This document shows, piece by piece, positions 1 through 15,100 of a DNA stretch of 64,000 nucleotides. The notes beneath the pieces were generated by a model. The model ran no database searches, was not told the DNA's origin, and saw only the letters and a program-made list of their open reading frames with translations. Within the stretch, counting starts at the first letter, position 1. The number at the start of each line of letters is the position of its first letter. The position numbers were made by a program, and so were the translations under genes. The DNA lies in assembly GCF_041296385.1 (NCBI RefSeq), contig NC_091020.1:25270501-25334500 (forward strand), read 5' to 3'. The DNA is from Aphelocoma coerulescens (Eukaryota > Chordata > Aves > Passeriformes > Corvidae).

Positions 1-104
1 AGGAAATACAAGTGCAAGGGATTAAATTAAAACAGCAGCAAAACCTTTGTGAAACTCTGAGATCAGAGAGAACCCTGTACAGTAAAAATCTGATTGAAGC
101 AAAG
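1..104 (+). CDS. CFAP58: CFAP58 exon, cut by the window start
   Basis: This coding exon is truncated on its left by the window edge. Read from base 3 it gives a coiled-coil peptide containing [20 protein letters not shown] and ending NLIEAK. The exon ends on a codon boundary at a gtagaa donor and joins in phase 0 to the exon at 2859, giving the junction EAK|DEIAEM. It is too short to stand out as an open frame. The match to the CFAP58 family in the QQQNL and LYSKNL motifs supports it. Confidence 0.88.
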
Positions 105-3100
105 GTAGAAGGATAAATTTTTCCATGTGTTTCTCTCTCTGCTCTTGTTTTTAACCTGATTTAATTTTAATTCGTTAAAGAAAAGCTCAGTGGATCAATG
201 GCAGAAGTGTTTTTTTCATTCCTGTGGGTTTGGGTAAATGAATGTTTCAGGTCCCTGAAGTTTCATCTATACCATTTGTATTTGGACTGGAAATAGGAGT
301 CCACAGTCATCATGTGGAAATATCCCTGCTTCAAACCATGCATAAAATCATGGTACACTGGAGCTACGGAATCATAAAGCCATCCTGGCTTCAGTCTGTT
401 TTATCCCTTTAGGAGTTGTATGCATGTATGTGAAATAGGGTATAAGGGGAAGAAGATTGCCTCCTTAGCCCTGAATGAGTATGCACATTACTGTGAGTAA
501 TGATTAGGAAGCAGAGAGAACACTTTCCCAGCTGAAGTGGAATTTTCTGACAAGAACCAAACACTTCCACCTTGCTTGTTCCTTTCAGAGAATGTCATTT
601 TCCTCAGGAGATGATTCTCTCCATTCAGATCTCCTCCTTGGGGATCTCACTAACAATACTAGAAGAAAAGAACACACCACTTAAGGATATATTCTGTTAC
701 TCTGATGTAAAGATCTAAAATACTACACAAATCCTATTGTAATTGGCAGACACTGGGACCCTGGACAGCTGTCACTTACAGCCTTGGGTTATTACCAAAT
801 AAGTATTTATGACATAAACATGTATAGTAAATGACAGATTTATACTTAGGTAGGTGTTTTGTTTGAGAGGCAGATGGGAATGAACTGTCAAAGTTCCTAT
901 CCAGCTGAGTGCTGAATTTTATGAGGAATGAACCATTTTGCCATTTATGTGGGATGCTTCACTTGACCTTAGTCAGCCTCTCATCAGTGGATGTGGTGTT
1001 GGGATTCCTGCTGCTCCCAAATAATCTCTCAGGAGAAATAAGGCTGAAAAATCACAATGCAGACTTTTTTTTCCTAGTTATTTTTATTTTAAAACACACA
1101 ACATAAATATGGTTATTTGTAAAGAATGGGAATCTATGTGCTGAGTTAGAAAATGGGGCAGCCTTTTGGCCATTGGGTTTTGAATGTTACATGGTGGTAA
1201 CACTATGCTGTTCACAGTTCCAGTTGTTAGAGGCCAGTGCTAAGACTTTAATAGCTTACTTGTCATACTACAAAACTCTTAGCAAGTCCTGTGTGAGAAA
1301 ATAGCTGACCCCAAAAGATCTTTTGGCTAAGGCAGTGTTATGTTTAGCAATGAGAAAAATAGCTATTCAGTATTCAGTAACAGGTCAGCTAGTCATGAAA
1401 CAAAAAAAAAGAGTGTTGTTTTAAACATGGTAAGTTCTTTCTACTTTTGGAAAGTAAAATTGCACTAGCTTGTTTAGATAAAGCTAGATGCAAGTATTTT
1501 TGGATTGCTTAATGTGAAATGATCTCATGCCCACCTTGCCAGTGGTCTCCAGAGTACCATAATATTCAAGACAGTAAAATGGAAAAGGCATCCTGGCAGG
1601 CTGTTATTATGATATAAATATCTGATGCTTTCATCCTGGGGGTTTCTTTTGGTGTTCGTAGTTCATTTATTTAAGCAAGTTGATTAGGAGACCAGCTTGC
1701 AAAATTGTGTGTTCTTACTGTTCTACATTAAGTAAAGAATTAAAAATGTATTTGGGTGTGTCTGGGCTCTATCTCTGCTAAATCTCTGTCATCTTTTACA
1801 ACACTAAAGAGATTTATAGGCTGTGTAGCAAAGACAGCTTTTAGTAACTTTTGCTTTCACAAAAGTGACTGTACATGCAAACAGTTGGGCCTAATGACAT
1901 ATTACTACTAATCAGTACTTTCTCTGTGCTGTTTGGGTGAAGATTGCCTAACTCAAGATCTTGGTTAGTTACATTAAGCACTTCATGCAAGAAAACATCC
2001 CTCATTAGTCGAGTAAATCCACACTCACAGTGGACAGTGCTGAAAAAGCTTTAAAAGCTACCCTGGTTTGGTACTGGAAGAGGATGTATTCATATGAAAG
2101 ATTATGATGTCTTCTCTGTGAGGTGGTAGGTTCTAGCAGAGGAATAATAGCCTCTAAAGCTGCTTTCACTACATCCAGAAGAGCATGTTTGTCTCTGTTA
2201 GCTTCCATTTCATGCCATAACATGTGCTGAGCTGAAATGTTAGTTTTGTACAGGCAGGCACCTTTGTGCTGTGAGTAGAAGTGATCTCTCTACTGCTACC
2301 AGCCCTTTTGCTCTGTTTGAGCTTAAAGTATATGCTAAAATCCTCACAGAGCCTTCTCAAATGCTCTTTTGCCCCTTGCACCTCTGTGCAAGCTAGCATA
2401 TTTTGGTATCTTACTTAGGGCTATGTTTGCTTGCACAAAACCAGCTTCTCTCCAAAGATTTGTGGCCAAACTTACTGGAAAAGCACATTATTAGAAGCAT
2501 GAAAACAGATAGATATGATCAGAATCTTAGTAATTTGGATTGACTGCTAGTTCTTATAGTGTGTCCAGCACTTTAAATTAAATGGCTTATTAAACTCATG
2601 ATAGATGGTCATTATTTTTGTCAGTGTATCTTTTAAAGGCTTTTTTATTGCAATGGCATGCTGGCATAAAGAAAAAATTGTCATTTAATGAAACTGTTTG
2701 GTTCTGTTGGATTAAAAAATGATGTTTTACAGTAGGGACAACAGATCTACTTTCATGCACCGTGGCTGCATTTTCCAACATCTGAACAGCCTGAACTCCT
2801 CATCACAAACAACCTCTTGTTTTAGCCCTTTCTGTAATCACACTTCCTGTTCTATTAGGATGAGATAGCAGAAATGAAGATGAAGCTGAAAACTGCCACA
2901 CGTCAGCTGGATCAGCTGAAAGACGAGCTCAAAGAAAAGGATGCAGCCCTTGAGAAAGCACATGTGGAACATGAGCAGTCAGAGAAGGAGAAAGAATCAT
3001 TGAAAGTAAGACCCTTGACACATATACTTTCTTGCAAAGGATGGATTCCATGATTTCACAGACTGCACTATGTTCTGACCTGTGGTAGTTGTTTTGCTGT

Positions 3101-6100
3101 ATTTTAATAAACTATTCTGTAATTGAAGCAGAAGATTTCAGTATCATTTAGAGATACTAGTTGCAGAAGTCTGTATATCTGAAAAATTTAATCTCTGCCT
3201 ATAATTATAATAAGAGAGTCCTGAATTGTCTGTTGGAAGCTTTAAATCTCTTGGTGACTGAACATTTTTTACTAAGAAGTTCCATTTTGCTTGCAGAAAT
3301 GTTGATTTTGGGGATAGACTGATTCTAGCAAACTTTTTAATGTAGACTCTTATAACTCAACTTTTTATTTTTAAGAACTTTTTTCTTTCTGCTGTTTTTA
3401 AGTGCAAACCCCATTATATTGCACTTCACAGTGTTGTATTTCTATGTAACTAGCAAGCATTAGTCTTTTGGGAGTTAGGCAGTGCCTTTTAGTAGGTCCC
3501 TCTGCACAGAAAGTTATTTTAATACTGTGGTATAAAGCAGCAAGAATATGTCTTAAATCAAAGGAAATCTGAGCTTGAAGCTCGGGTTCTTCTTCTCAGT
3601 GCTGACTGCAGCCCATCCTTAGATAAGCTGTTAGATTTGTGGTGGTATCTCAGCCCAATTTGCTGCACTCTGAAAAGATTTAGGGAGTTGTGTTCACAGG
3701 AGTTTATTTTTAATCTTCACTAAGCACTAGAAAAAAACCCAAACAATATCAGGAAAAAACGCAAACAGCACCCCCAAAAAACAAAACAAAACAAAAGTTC
3801 CCTGTCACTTTTCACAATGTTTTGTTTTGTCAGTTTATTGCTTTGCTGCGATGACTCCTTGAATTTTCAGCCTCTCTCAGCATATTGCAGTTATGACAAG
3901 ATGTCAATAGGACTTTGTAAAAGGGTGATGAGTTTGTATTCTTCTACCTGATCTGTCTCAGAGATGTTCTATCAGTGATGGAGAAGTCAAACAGCATCTA
4001 ATTTCCTGTGTGCAGCTTTCTGCCTTAACTAGTCCCCAGTTCTGTCTCATCGCCCCAGAACTGTCTACCATTTATTTGACAAACATATGATTGCTGCATG
4101 GTTTACCCACTCAATTATTCACCAGCAGGTTTGTCCATACACTGACATGACATTACTGACTTGCCTCAGGGCATTGTGCTCTCCTACCTGAGTGTCACTG
4201 CTGAGTACTAAACCAGAAGAGAATTCAGAGGGAGCTGATTGTCACAGCCACATAAGAACCCAATTATTCGTGTTGCAAGCTGGCATCAGTTTGTCCTGTT
4301 TGCACTGATGTGAAGGAAGGAAGAAAGCTGTTCCTGAGAAATAAGTTTAAACAATGTGCTAAATCACAGAGGACTGGGATTCATAGGAATGAGGTTATAC
4401 AGACATGCTCGCCTCAGATGGCATAAAGGCCTTAAAAATGTGTAATCGTGGTAAATCCAAGCTCTGTTAAAGCCAGTACAATGCCATCTTTTGGCTTCAG
4501 TTGGCCTTCATACAGGGCTGCAGGTTAGAGTTGCTTGACAAAGGATCTGAATATTGAAAAAAATCTATGTCCCTCAAGATTTGAGCTTCTGGCAAGTCAA
4601 GTGATTTGTATAATTTTGGAGATGCATATTTTTTTGTTAGGATTTTTCTGGAAATCTGAGTGTAAAATCTGACTTGTTATTTCAGCATTCTGTGTTCAGT
4701 TACAAAACTGTAAAACTCCTGTTTTCCTCCCACTTCTAGTATAGTATACCAATAAATGTATCACACTAATATTTCAGAATCTAAACAAGAATTTAGTTTG
4801 AGTTTGGTTTGAGATATTGGTACAGGTCCCATATATGTTATTCTTTCTTGCTGACTGTTCTTCAGTTCTTACAAATTCCCTGAACCAACTTCAAGTGAGC
4901 TGTGCTGATTTATAGCAGTTTCAGACATGCCATTTTTCTGCTTGTACAGTGACTGTGTTTATTCATTTCCTTTTCTCTTAGCTCATGTGCAAAGGCCCTT
5001 GTACTGTGGTTCTTAGCATATTTAATCTAACTAAAAGTCCTTGTGTGGCTTTAAGTATTTATGTTCCCTACTATACAAGGCAGTTCAGATTTATTTTAAA
5101 TGAGTGCATTGCAGTGAGGAGATTTGTTTATATGGATGTTTGCTGACCACATCTAATGCCACTTCTTGTTTACAATTCATATTTTTCTGACATAAGGAGA
5201 CCACAGAATTGTGATCTATTAAAAAAAATATTATCCAGCAATGCTGAACACATGAGCTGTTCTACATTTGTGGACAGCTTTTGCACAACATTGATTGCAT
5301 TTCAGGATAAAGTGACTTGTATTTTTATTCAGCTGATGAATTCTGATGAATATCTGACACAGAATAAGAGAGCTATGTTTTGCACATATGGGAAAATGAG
5401 AATTTTATTAAAGCAAATAAGAATGGAACAAGCTGTTTTATTATGATGATGGAATTGTTTCTGTCTTAAATCAATGTTTTTGCAGGTGCAGCCTTCATCA
5501 CAGCCTCATTCTTTCAGCATTGGATGATGCTTGTTCCCAAAAGGCAGTTTGAACATCATCCTTTATAAGGGTCAGAGCTGTGGCAAAGTCTTTGAGTTGA
5601 GGCTTGAAAGTTTTCCTATCTGTGAAAATGAACTGTGGTCGGCTAGTTCCACCTTGGCTCTAATTGCCTAGCAGTGATAAAAACTTCTAATAATCCAGGA
5701 AGACCCTACTAGTTTTTATCTACATACATGCCTTGAATTACAGATTTTGTGACAGTGGGATAGAATGACTGGGTACACTCCAATGTTAGTTTGTGTTAGT
5801 GCTGTGCAGCTGCAGTAGCAGTGCATTGCTGCTCCTTTGCTTAGGGACAGCCCCTCTTTTCACAGTCTTCCTCATTTACACATCCACTAAACAAAGTGTT
5901 ATGGCTCTTAAATTTTGCTGTTCCCTTCCTGGTTGCCACCAATTCTTTTATTCCATTTTGAAGCCTTTCTTGAGCTGATGCTACTTTGTATTATACAGCA
6001 GAGATTGTTGCCCTTTTCAGCAAGGTGAACTGTTCTTTCTCACATCCCAGAGTGACTAAATAACAACTCCATTGCAAAGATTTCTAAATATGACCTGTAT

Positions 6101-9100
6101 AATTTTAAAAAAATCAAATGAGGCATCCCTGAATTACAGCTTCAACCCAATATTGTCATAGATAAAAATCCTTTCAAATTTCTATTGTGTATAAAATAAT
6201 TATATTAAAATACTATTTACAGTATTTCTTTATGGGTCTTCATGCTTGCTTGTCTTGGTGATTAGTTCTCAAAAACTAACAAAATATGTACCTCCCAGGA
6301 AGCTAAAAGAATGTATGAGATATTTTTACCTAACTCTTAATTGTAGGTTTATGTAAGGGGAAATTATTCATATATATCACCTATATTCTTTATCTCCATC
6401 AGTGTGAACTGGTTAGGATGACAAAACAGGCTATGGAAACCAAAGCCTATATTGAAAATCAGGAGGCAGAAGAGAAAAAACTCCTAAAAATAATTGCTGA
6501 AGCTGATGCAGAGAGACTGAAGCAGAAGAAGGAATTTGACAAGGTAGGAATCTCTAATTAGAGTTTGCAAATCCCCTGCATTCTGTTCCCTCATTTGTCC
6601 AGTGTATTTTTAAGATGATTCTTAGCTACTGTGAATGTGGGACTACTAAAGCTTTATAGTGCCATTAAAACCAAAATGTTAAGATACTGAAGTGAATGAA
6701 ATCTGTAGTTTGTAGTGTTCAGGTGCTTGAACCCTTATAGGGGAAATTATTAGGTTCTTGCCATATTTCTTTAATTAATAACAGTGAAACCTCTTAATGT
6801 ACGTGTTTTTGACTGAAACAAGTATTGTCATGATACTCAGGGATTGTGTGAAGGAAGTGTAACTGAGTTTATGGCTTTGCCCTGTGCCCTCAGGTGCTGT
6901 GTGAGAGACATGCCCTGGGGACCCAGCTTATTCGTCGCAATGATGAGGTGGCTCTGCTCTATGAGAAGATAAAAATCCAGCAGGCCATCTTAAACAGGGG
7001 GGAGACCGAGTACCGGCAGAGGATGGAAGACGTGCGGATTCTCAAGCTGGAGATCAAAAAACTCCGGCGTGAGAAGGGAGTTCTTGGCAAGAGTGCAGCC
7101 AATGTGGAGGAGCTCAGGTAGGAGACCCAGTGGAATACATTTCCATAGTGACTGCAGCCATGATTTTGTGTTTTAAGACAGAAAATATGGTTTGTACATA
7201 GTAAAGACTTGTATCAACAAGCCTTATACCTTGGAGAAGGGGTTTGCTTGGTTTGACCTCAAACACAAACTGGATTAAATTCATAGAACAATTTATCAGC
7301 AATTAGGAAAATTAATTATAGAAAGGAGGAAAGATGCCATCTTGGCCAAAGTTTAAATATTTTCCATATTTCCCCTTGTACTGTGAGTTACTGCCTACAG
7401 AATAAACCTGACCAGCAGCAGCACAGGTTCATAGTCCAGGGAGCTACTTAGTGGTACAGCGGTACAAGGCCTAGATTAGTGGAACTCCTTTTGGTTAAGC
7501 AATCCACAGAGTATGGGAGACACTTGACATATTTATAACAAAACTCTTCCAGATTTATATGCAGACATGATCTCTGAGAAAGATTTAGTTACATTTTCAC
7601 TGAAGGTTGTGTTTCTTTAAAACAGCAGTTTAATAGCCCAAGCCTGATTTATCTCCTCCTTCTCTGGCTTAATTTTTCCTTTCTTGTTTACCCTCCTGTA
7701 TTTGAGGTGTATTCTTTCCTGTTGGGAAACTGTGGTCATTTTCTAAGAATCAGTCTTGGTCTGTAAAGAGAGGCAATTATGTTTTTAGCAGATAACCATT
7801 GTACCAATTCTGTGTAGCTACCACAGTTCTGGGTGAGATCTTTATTTTATCATTGTAATTCCGTGGCTTTCAGCAGAACAAATTAACTTCAGTCCATGGT
7901 CAGTCCCATTGACTCCAGTAGAATTATGCCAGTTTGATTTGGTGAAACAGAAAGGAGAGCTGGGCACACAACATTAGCAATTGCAGTTTTCATCGACTGA
8001 CTGCAGATAGGAATGGGATTTGAGCTTGCTGCCCAAATACATTCAGCTGAAAGTCTGTTACTGTATTGAAGCTCAGTGGTGGTATTGAAGTGTAGTGTGC
8101 TGCATGCCATGATGGGTGGATCAATTCTTGCTAACTGCAGCAGCAATCTCATACTTTAATGAAGTCCAAAACCATCATGAAAACTGCCTGTCGAAAAGAC
8201 TCCATTTATCACTTGCACTGCTAATTAGCTTTCCCGATTTGCCAATTGGAAATGTGAGGTTTTTTTCCTTCTCCATAACCTTGTCCAACCTCACAGTTAA
8301 AAAAAGGCCTTTTTCTCTCTAGTGAGCTAAATGCAATTCTGAGCTTAGTAGGAAAAGATTCAGTGGTGGAGGAGGCACATTGAAATCTTCCACCCCCTTT
8401 TGACCTCAGAGAATTTAGGGGATTCAATCACTAAAGTTATAAGGGTCAGATCACTGCAAAATGTGCCTTTTTTTCCTGCCCCTCAACCCCCTATCCCCAC
8501 CATAAAAGCCTAGTTGTCAAAGAATCTTGGTAGTGCTCAATTAATTGTAAATTCAGCAACAAGTCACCTCTGAAATTCCTTGAGGAGATGTAATAAAAGA
8601 AATTAAACTTCAGTTCTCTTAGGAATGTTGTCCATCATAGTTAGGTCCTAGAGTGTGTTTTATTTAATGGATTGTGTGAGCCATGTAGATTTAAAACCTT
8701 TCAAACACAAGCTGTTGGATTCAAGGTGGGGGTAACTGGATATGACCCATAACTGATAACTGATTTGTATGTTGATGAACTGACTGTCCTGCTGGCCTTA
8801 ATGTACATGGTAAGATGTAAAGAGTGAGATCCAGTAGTCTGTGGAGTAGATTCCCCAGGAGTGTCTTTTCTGAGCCATTCTTAATGAAGCAAAGATCCAA
8901 GAGTGTTATTTTATGGTTCCACCTGTTTAGTGGTATCCGTGTTAGGTTTTGCCACCACAGTATTGCTGCAGTGGCAAAGTGACTCTGTGTGTTCCAGGTA
9001 GTGGTTCCTGTGCACCACAGTGCATGGGAGAATGATTTGTTAATGTCCACATTAATGCCTTGGTCACACTGAAGTGTTTTTCGTCTGGTTTTTTTATTAT

Positions 9101-12100
9101 TTTTATTTTATGCTGGTCTTCAGATGGGAGTTTAATCACATGCAGAAGGAACTGTTAAGGGAACAGACTCGGTGCAAAATTTTGGAAGAAGAACTGCAGA
9201 AGCCCTTGCAAGTTCACAGATGGAGAAAATTAGAGGTGATGTGTGAGCATTTTGTGTTCCCAAAGCCCCTATTACCAAATCAGTGACCTATTTTGTTTAC
9301 TGTTATGCAAATGATGTGGAGGGACTGGGCAGACTGAAATTTCCATAGTACCAATGGAATCCTTACCTGCTGAATTCTTTCCTTGCACAATGCAACCAGT
9401 GTTATTTTTGTGTCACTTTCTCAATGACAAATTGCAGGGAGATTTATAAAGAGACAGTCTCAAGTGCTAAAGGGGATAAGAATGAATTAGGTGAATTTAG
9501 AAGGGGGTGATTCCTTAATATGGATGGTGGGAAATAGGATGATAGGGGAAAGATACAATCCTACCCTCACCAATTAGGGAGATGTATATGGGAAGAAAGC
9601 CAGTAATTGAAAGACTCATAAATAGGTAGACTGGAGAATGGACAGATATGAAGTCAGAAGGTAAATTACATCTGAGGAAAAAAGGGAAGAGGCCTCCACA
9701 TAAATGGTGGTGGATTCCCAAAGACAGTCATTCCAGGTAATGTGAGTTCAACTGCTTTACATAAACAGCAAATCTAAGTTTTCACACGATTTGAACCTGC
9801 CAAGTGAAGGGGAAAAATAAAAAATCCATCAAGCATAGACCAAATATATGAACATCAGTTGGCATCACTGGATATTTTTGATGTAAGTCAGTGCCATCTG
9901 AGATTCCTCTGTTGCATGAATCTCTGATCTGATGCCAGCCTGGGTTGCTTAGCTGCACTAATAATGAGTGATAATGTGCTCAGTCCCTGCAGAAGCACAG
10001 CTGAATTTTTTGACTGTGCTTACTAGCATGATAGTGAATTTCTGATCTTTCCATGCTGAGCTTAAAGTTGGATGGTGTGATTAGCTTTTCTCATGGAAGG
10101 GAGATATAGTGCAGGATGCTGAACTAGGTTAGACACATGTAGGTACAATTCCTAGCAGCACCTTGTAACAAAGAAAAATCAGGCCAGTCAAAACATCCAG
10201 TGATGGGAAAATGAATGTATGAGGAGACTGATAATGGGAAATTGTGTCTTTCCATTCTAGGTTACTGGTTTGTATTTGGAACACAGAAAGGCCAGCAGAT
10301 GGCAAGATCCATATGAAATAATCCTGATGGAGTTTTGGTTCAATTCCTAATGAACAAACACTCTCATATCACTACAGTTGTCACAAATTGGCACCATGCT
10401 TGGGCAGCGATATAAAAAAATCAAGGACTGAGTGGATCGTGGGGACTGGTCTACTTTTTAGCCTGGTTTCTCAGGAAATAATGTTGTGTTGTGAGCACTG
10501 CGTGTGTATCTGTGTTAGTGTCCTAGTTATGCTTGAATTGATTAGTCAATTTAGATAAAATCAGACAAAAGATTAAGAGCAATGAGATACCGAGTTCCTT
10601 ATAAGCTCAAGCAAATGTAAGAGAGTAGGACTTTATTGGAGCCTTTACTGCAGTGTGAGTTTAATCCTTATGAGACACTGCATGAAAGAGGAAGAACCAG
10701 ATGGGAGAGAGGTGTTACGAGTCCCTGAGTGAGGAAAAGCTTCAGTCAGGGTTTGCCCTTCATTAAAAGATCCAACAAGAAGACAAAGTACTGGGAAAGT
10801 AAGCTTTGCTGGCTGCTCCTCACAGAATTAAATATTTCTTTGCTCCTTAGAGCTTTCTGCAGATTCAATCTGTGCCAAAAGAATGAAAAGGAAGGGATGG
10901 AAAGACAGACATCTACTAGCTTCTGGTGTTATGGGCTATGTAGGTAGAGGGCAACAGTACAGTGCAAACACTGTCACCATTTTAAGCATTTAATTCCACT
11001 GAAGAATGAAATTTCACATGTATGGACACTTTAGAACCCCATAATAATTCATCAGTGTAGCCGCCAAATTTGTTCCTCTTAAATTCTCCACCTGTTTCAA
11101 AAGTAAATTGCAGTTAGCCTTTCTTTTGTTCAGTAGCAAAATCTTCCTCTCCTTAGAAACTAAGTTGGCACCGTTTGAAGTTCTTGAACAGCAGGAAGTA
11201 CTTGCACTGCTCTTCATTTGTCAGTGGACAGTTCCAGTTGCTGCTAAAATTGATATACTAAGTTCCAGACTGCTTGTATGCATGCAATTAAAAAAAAAAA
11301 TAGCTGAATGTGTCCTCTCCTAGTCCCCCTTTTATACTTGTTACTTTTGAACACTGGGATATTATGGTTTTCATTTTCAAAAAAGAAACAGTAACTTGTT
11401 ATTATGTATAATTTTTGAGACTCCTTTGTTCTTCCCTAGGCCAGCGACCCCACTACCTTTGAGCTGATTCTGAAAGTACAGAGACTACAGAAGCGACTTA
11501 TCACCAAGACAGGTGAAGTGATAGAGAAAGAATTTCTCCTTCAGGTACTGCAGCATCATTATTTTGTTGCATCTCATTAATATATTTGACTTGCCCTGCA
11601 TCTCTGTCTACTGACATGTGCTTCCTGTATGGTATTTAGATGCATGACTTTGAATTTCTTTTGCATGCCCTTTGGATAGCTTTAGATGGCAGCACTGACT
11701 CACTGAAAGAGAACAAAAAGCATCAGATTAGTTGACTTTTATATTCTGGTTACTGATACCTGTCTAACTCTGGGAAATACAATTAAAGGTTGGCTTTAGT
11801 TTATTCATGTCATAGATTAGTCTTCAAGTCAGTCTTAGACTTTTTGAAAGGCTTTTCTTTGTCATTTTAGACAAGTCTGTTATGACCAGAACAGGGAGGA
11901 AAATTCCTGTTTGATTCCATTTGTGCTTAGCTTGGCTTTTGGCAGAAGGAGTCCTGAAGAGTTTGTGTGATTTATATATGCTGCTGTCTGGGGCATGTTT
12001 GATTTCAAGGTTTTTGTGCTGAACTTTGCCAAAAATAATTTTTGTGATAGCTTATCTTTTTTTAGCTGTATCAGATGTCCCTTAACCCCAGTCATAACAG

Positions 12101-15100
12101 TAAGATTTATGTTGTAGAATGGAGGACAGACTGTATTCCTGTAGTGAAAATGTTGCTATCAAATGTAACAGAGAAGGACTCTTTGGGCTTTAACCAGAGG
12201 TGTAAATCTGGTCTCTCTGGTGACCAGTAGGGACAGCTACAGATTACCAGCTCTAGGTATGATTTTAACATCTTAAATATCCTATTAGTCTTGATGCCTG
12301 TGTTGGGTATCACTCACTGGAGAGTAAAATGTGACCTGAATCTCCCTCTGTGTCTTGAGAAGAAGCTCAGCAGATCTTAGCAAGGCAGGGTTTGTCTCTA
12401 TTTGTTGTTTCATAGGAAAACATTGATCTGAAATTTCATTTGAATGTAATGTATGGTGTATTATTCCTCTGCTTGGAAAAATGTGGTCTTTGTTGCATAG
12501 CACTGAAATGCTGTCAGTGAAATAGTTAGCTTAAAATGTAGCAAAAATAGCTTCAAATTTACTGTGCTTTACCCATGCACAAACCCAATTCTGTTAGATT
12601 TTACATAGTCTCTACTGAGTATCTTGCCTTATCCTTAGTATGCTCCCATTTTGCTATTATCTTTATCTTCAGCTGAAGAACTGAGATATAGAGGTATTAA
12701 GTTGCCTGCCCAGGAAAATCTTTGAAATAGTAGCTTTGAAATTTGAGCCTGCATTACTGTACTAGCCATTGGTATAATCTTTCTGTCTCTGCAATGGTCT
12801 TTCTATGGCAACTTTATGTTTTTTAAATTATTTTTCTAGATTTAAGACAGAGTTTGGCTATATAAAATCTAATTATTATAGCTAGAATTGCTAATGAGTT
12901 CCTTTGTGTTCTTAATTCAGGCACCAATTTCCTGTGTAACAATGCTGAAATGAAGGTTTCCCTCAGAGAGCTAGTAAAGGCCAAAAATACTGTGCTCCAC
13001 ATTGTGTTCAGGGATTTAACATCAACATTTCTGAGCTCTTTTCTGTTTTTCCATGGTGTTTTGAGTCCTCCAAGGTGACTGAAATAGGGTTCTTTCATAG
13101 CAGGGTGGGAGTACAAGGAGGTAACCAGAGATGGAGGACAACCTGTGGCTCATTTCTTTAAAGGACCCTGTGTGCCACTGGATAGCTCAGTGATCACAAA
13201 GTAAGTGTACTGGCAGAGCTGCTTCTGCTGAGTGTCTGGATAACCTGATACAAGACACTTTATTATTCTTTGGACTGGTTTTCCTTGGTATGATGATAGT
13301 ATCTCTTTTGTAAAATCATACCCTGATACGCACCAAAACAAAACCCTTGCTAATAACTTACTAAACTGATGTTATCAAATTCCAAACTGCTGTGAGGAAG
13401 GAATGAGCCTGAGGAACACTTCCCGCAGAAGGAAATGAACAGAGCAGTAACATCAACTTTCTGGAGAGAGCTGAGTTTCACACACCAGGAGGGTGGCTTC
13501 ACTAGACCACCTTCTTGGCAGTTTGAAAGATTTGAAGTATATTTGAAGTGAAGTATTTGAAAGATAGTGTAGGATTTGATCCTGACTGAACTTTAGAATT
13601 ATGGGAAACATCAGTAATTTAGTTCCAATTTCAGGAATTTTTAATTTCATTCCCTCAATATAATTTGTTTGTTGAGTTCTCTTTTTTTTAAATCCTGGTA
13701 AACCCCTCATGCTTAAAGGCATTCAGTATGTTTTTATTATGGTCCTGGAAGTCAGCTGAGCTCAGTTCTGTCACTGCTCATTTGCAGGAGTGGGGAATTG
13801 CTGATGACTGGCTTGTGCTCACCTGGCAGAACATCCCCCATATTCAGAGTTGGAGACTGCAGACTGAGGGATACAAGCTCACTAGCTCAGAGAACGTTTG
13901 TGTTATGTTTGCTTGCTTAAGTCATGCTTCCTCACTCCCAGTCATCTTCATTCACATCTTGCTCTGTAACAAGGGCATAGCCTTTGGGTGTATCAGCTTT
14001 AAGATGATCTTCATCTCTTGCTTGCCATACATTATCTTTTTTTCATGTGTGTGTGGCTATCATGCTAGCAAATAAGATCTCTGTTTAAGGTGAAGCTTGT
14101 ATCTGTGTCTACTGTGCATATTATGTGGCATAAATTCCCTCACCTCAAAGTCTATTAATAAATAGAGTAAAAAAACCCTTGTGTGTTGAATACTGAGTAT
14201 TGAAAACACCTCTGGAGTTTAGAAATAACCCATGTGAGGAAATGGTTGAGCCCAGTGTCAGCAACCTGCAGTTTGATTTGTAGGGTATTCACCTTGCTGC
14301 ATACTCATGCAGAGCCATAACGTTTTTATAAGGGAAAAATAATTCCATTTGTATTGCATGCACTGTAGCTTTGTCTTCTTTTTTACTTTTTGGTAAATGG
14401 TCTTTTAAATTAAAGTGCAGGGAACAAGGTTTCAGCTGGATATAATAAATGGGAATTTTTGCTAAGTAAGGATCACAGTATATAGATTCATGTAGAAAAG
14501 CATCTGCTTACTTTACCTGCTCCTGATGTGCATTTGATCATATTCTTTTTATCAGCTTTTTCATTGTTTCTAACCCTGTCATTTCTTTAAAACTGAGGCA
14601 GATGTAGAAGCAAGCTACAATCCATGCTATGTGATTAAAAGAATGATTTGCTATGTTTCAGTCAGAAGATTTAGATTGCTGACAATATGGGAAAAACCCA
14701 GCTTGACTCTAAAATCTCATGCAAAAATCTCTCTTAACCGGTCATCAGGGCACATTTTTTGGATCAGACATGTGCTGAGAGATAGTGAATATGCAACAAT
14801 GCTGAATGTTGGGTTTTGCTAGAACAGCTTTTCAGAGTTGAATATTGAAATAAAGCTGTAAAAAGATTTCCTATGTTAGAGAAATTACTAAAGTCTTTTC
14901 TTGTTTCTGATTTATCTGTGCCTGTAGCCACAGCATCTTGGGTTATAAGGTATCAGCTCTCATATACCAAATAAGTGTGGACATACTGAGATGCTACTTT
15001 GAAGAGTAGCTGCAAAACAGGTGGTTATAATTTCTCTTTTAATTCAGGCATTCTCACAGTTGTGAGCTGCTGTGCTGATGAAAAAATGCTGTCTTAAAAA

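Noticed and set aside
1311..1345. Palindrome followed by ttttggctaag, which resembles the 5' part of U2 snRNA
   Set aside because: Only about 11 bases match. The rest of U2 is absent, so it is not an RNA gene.
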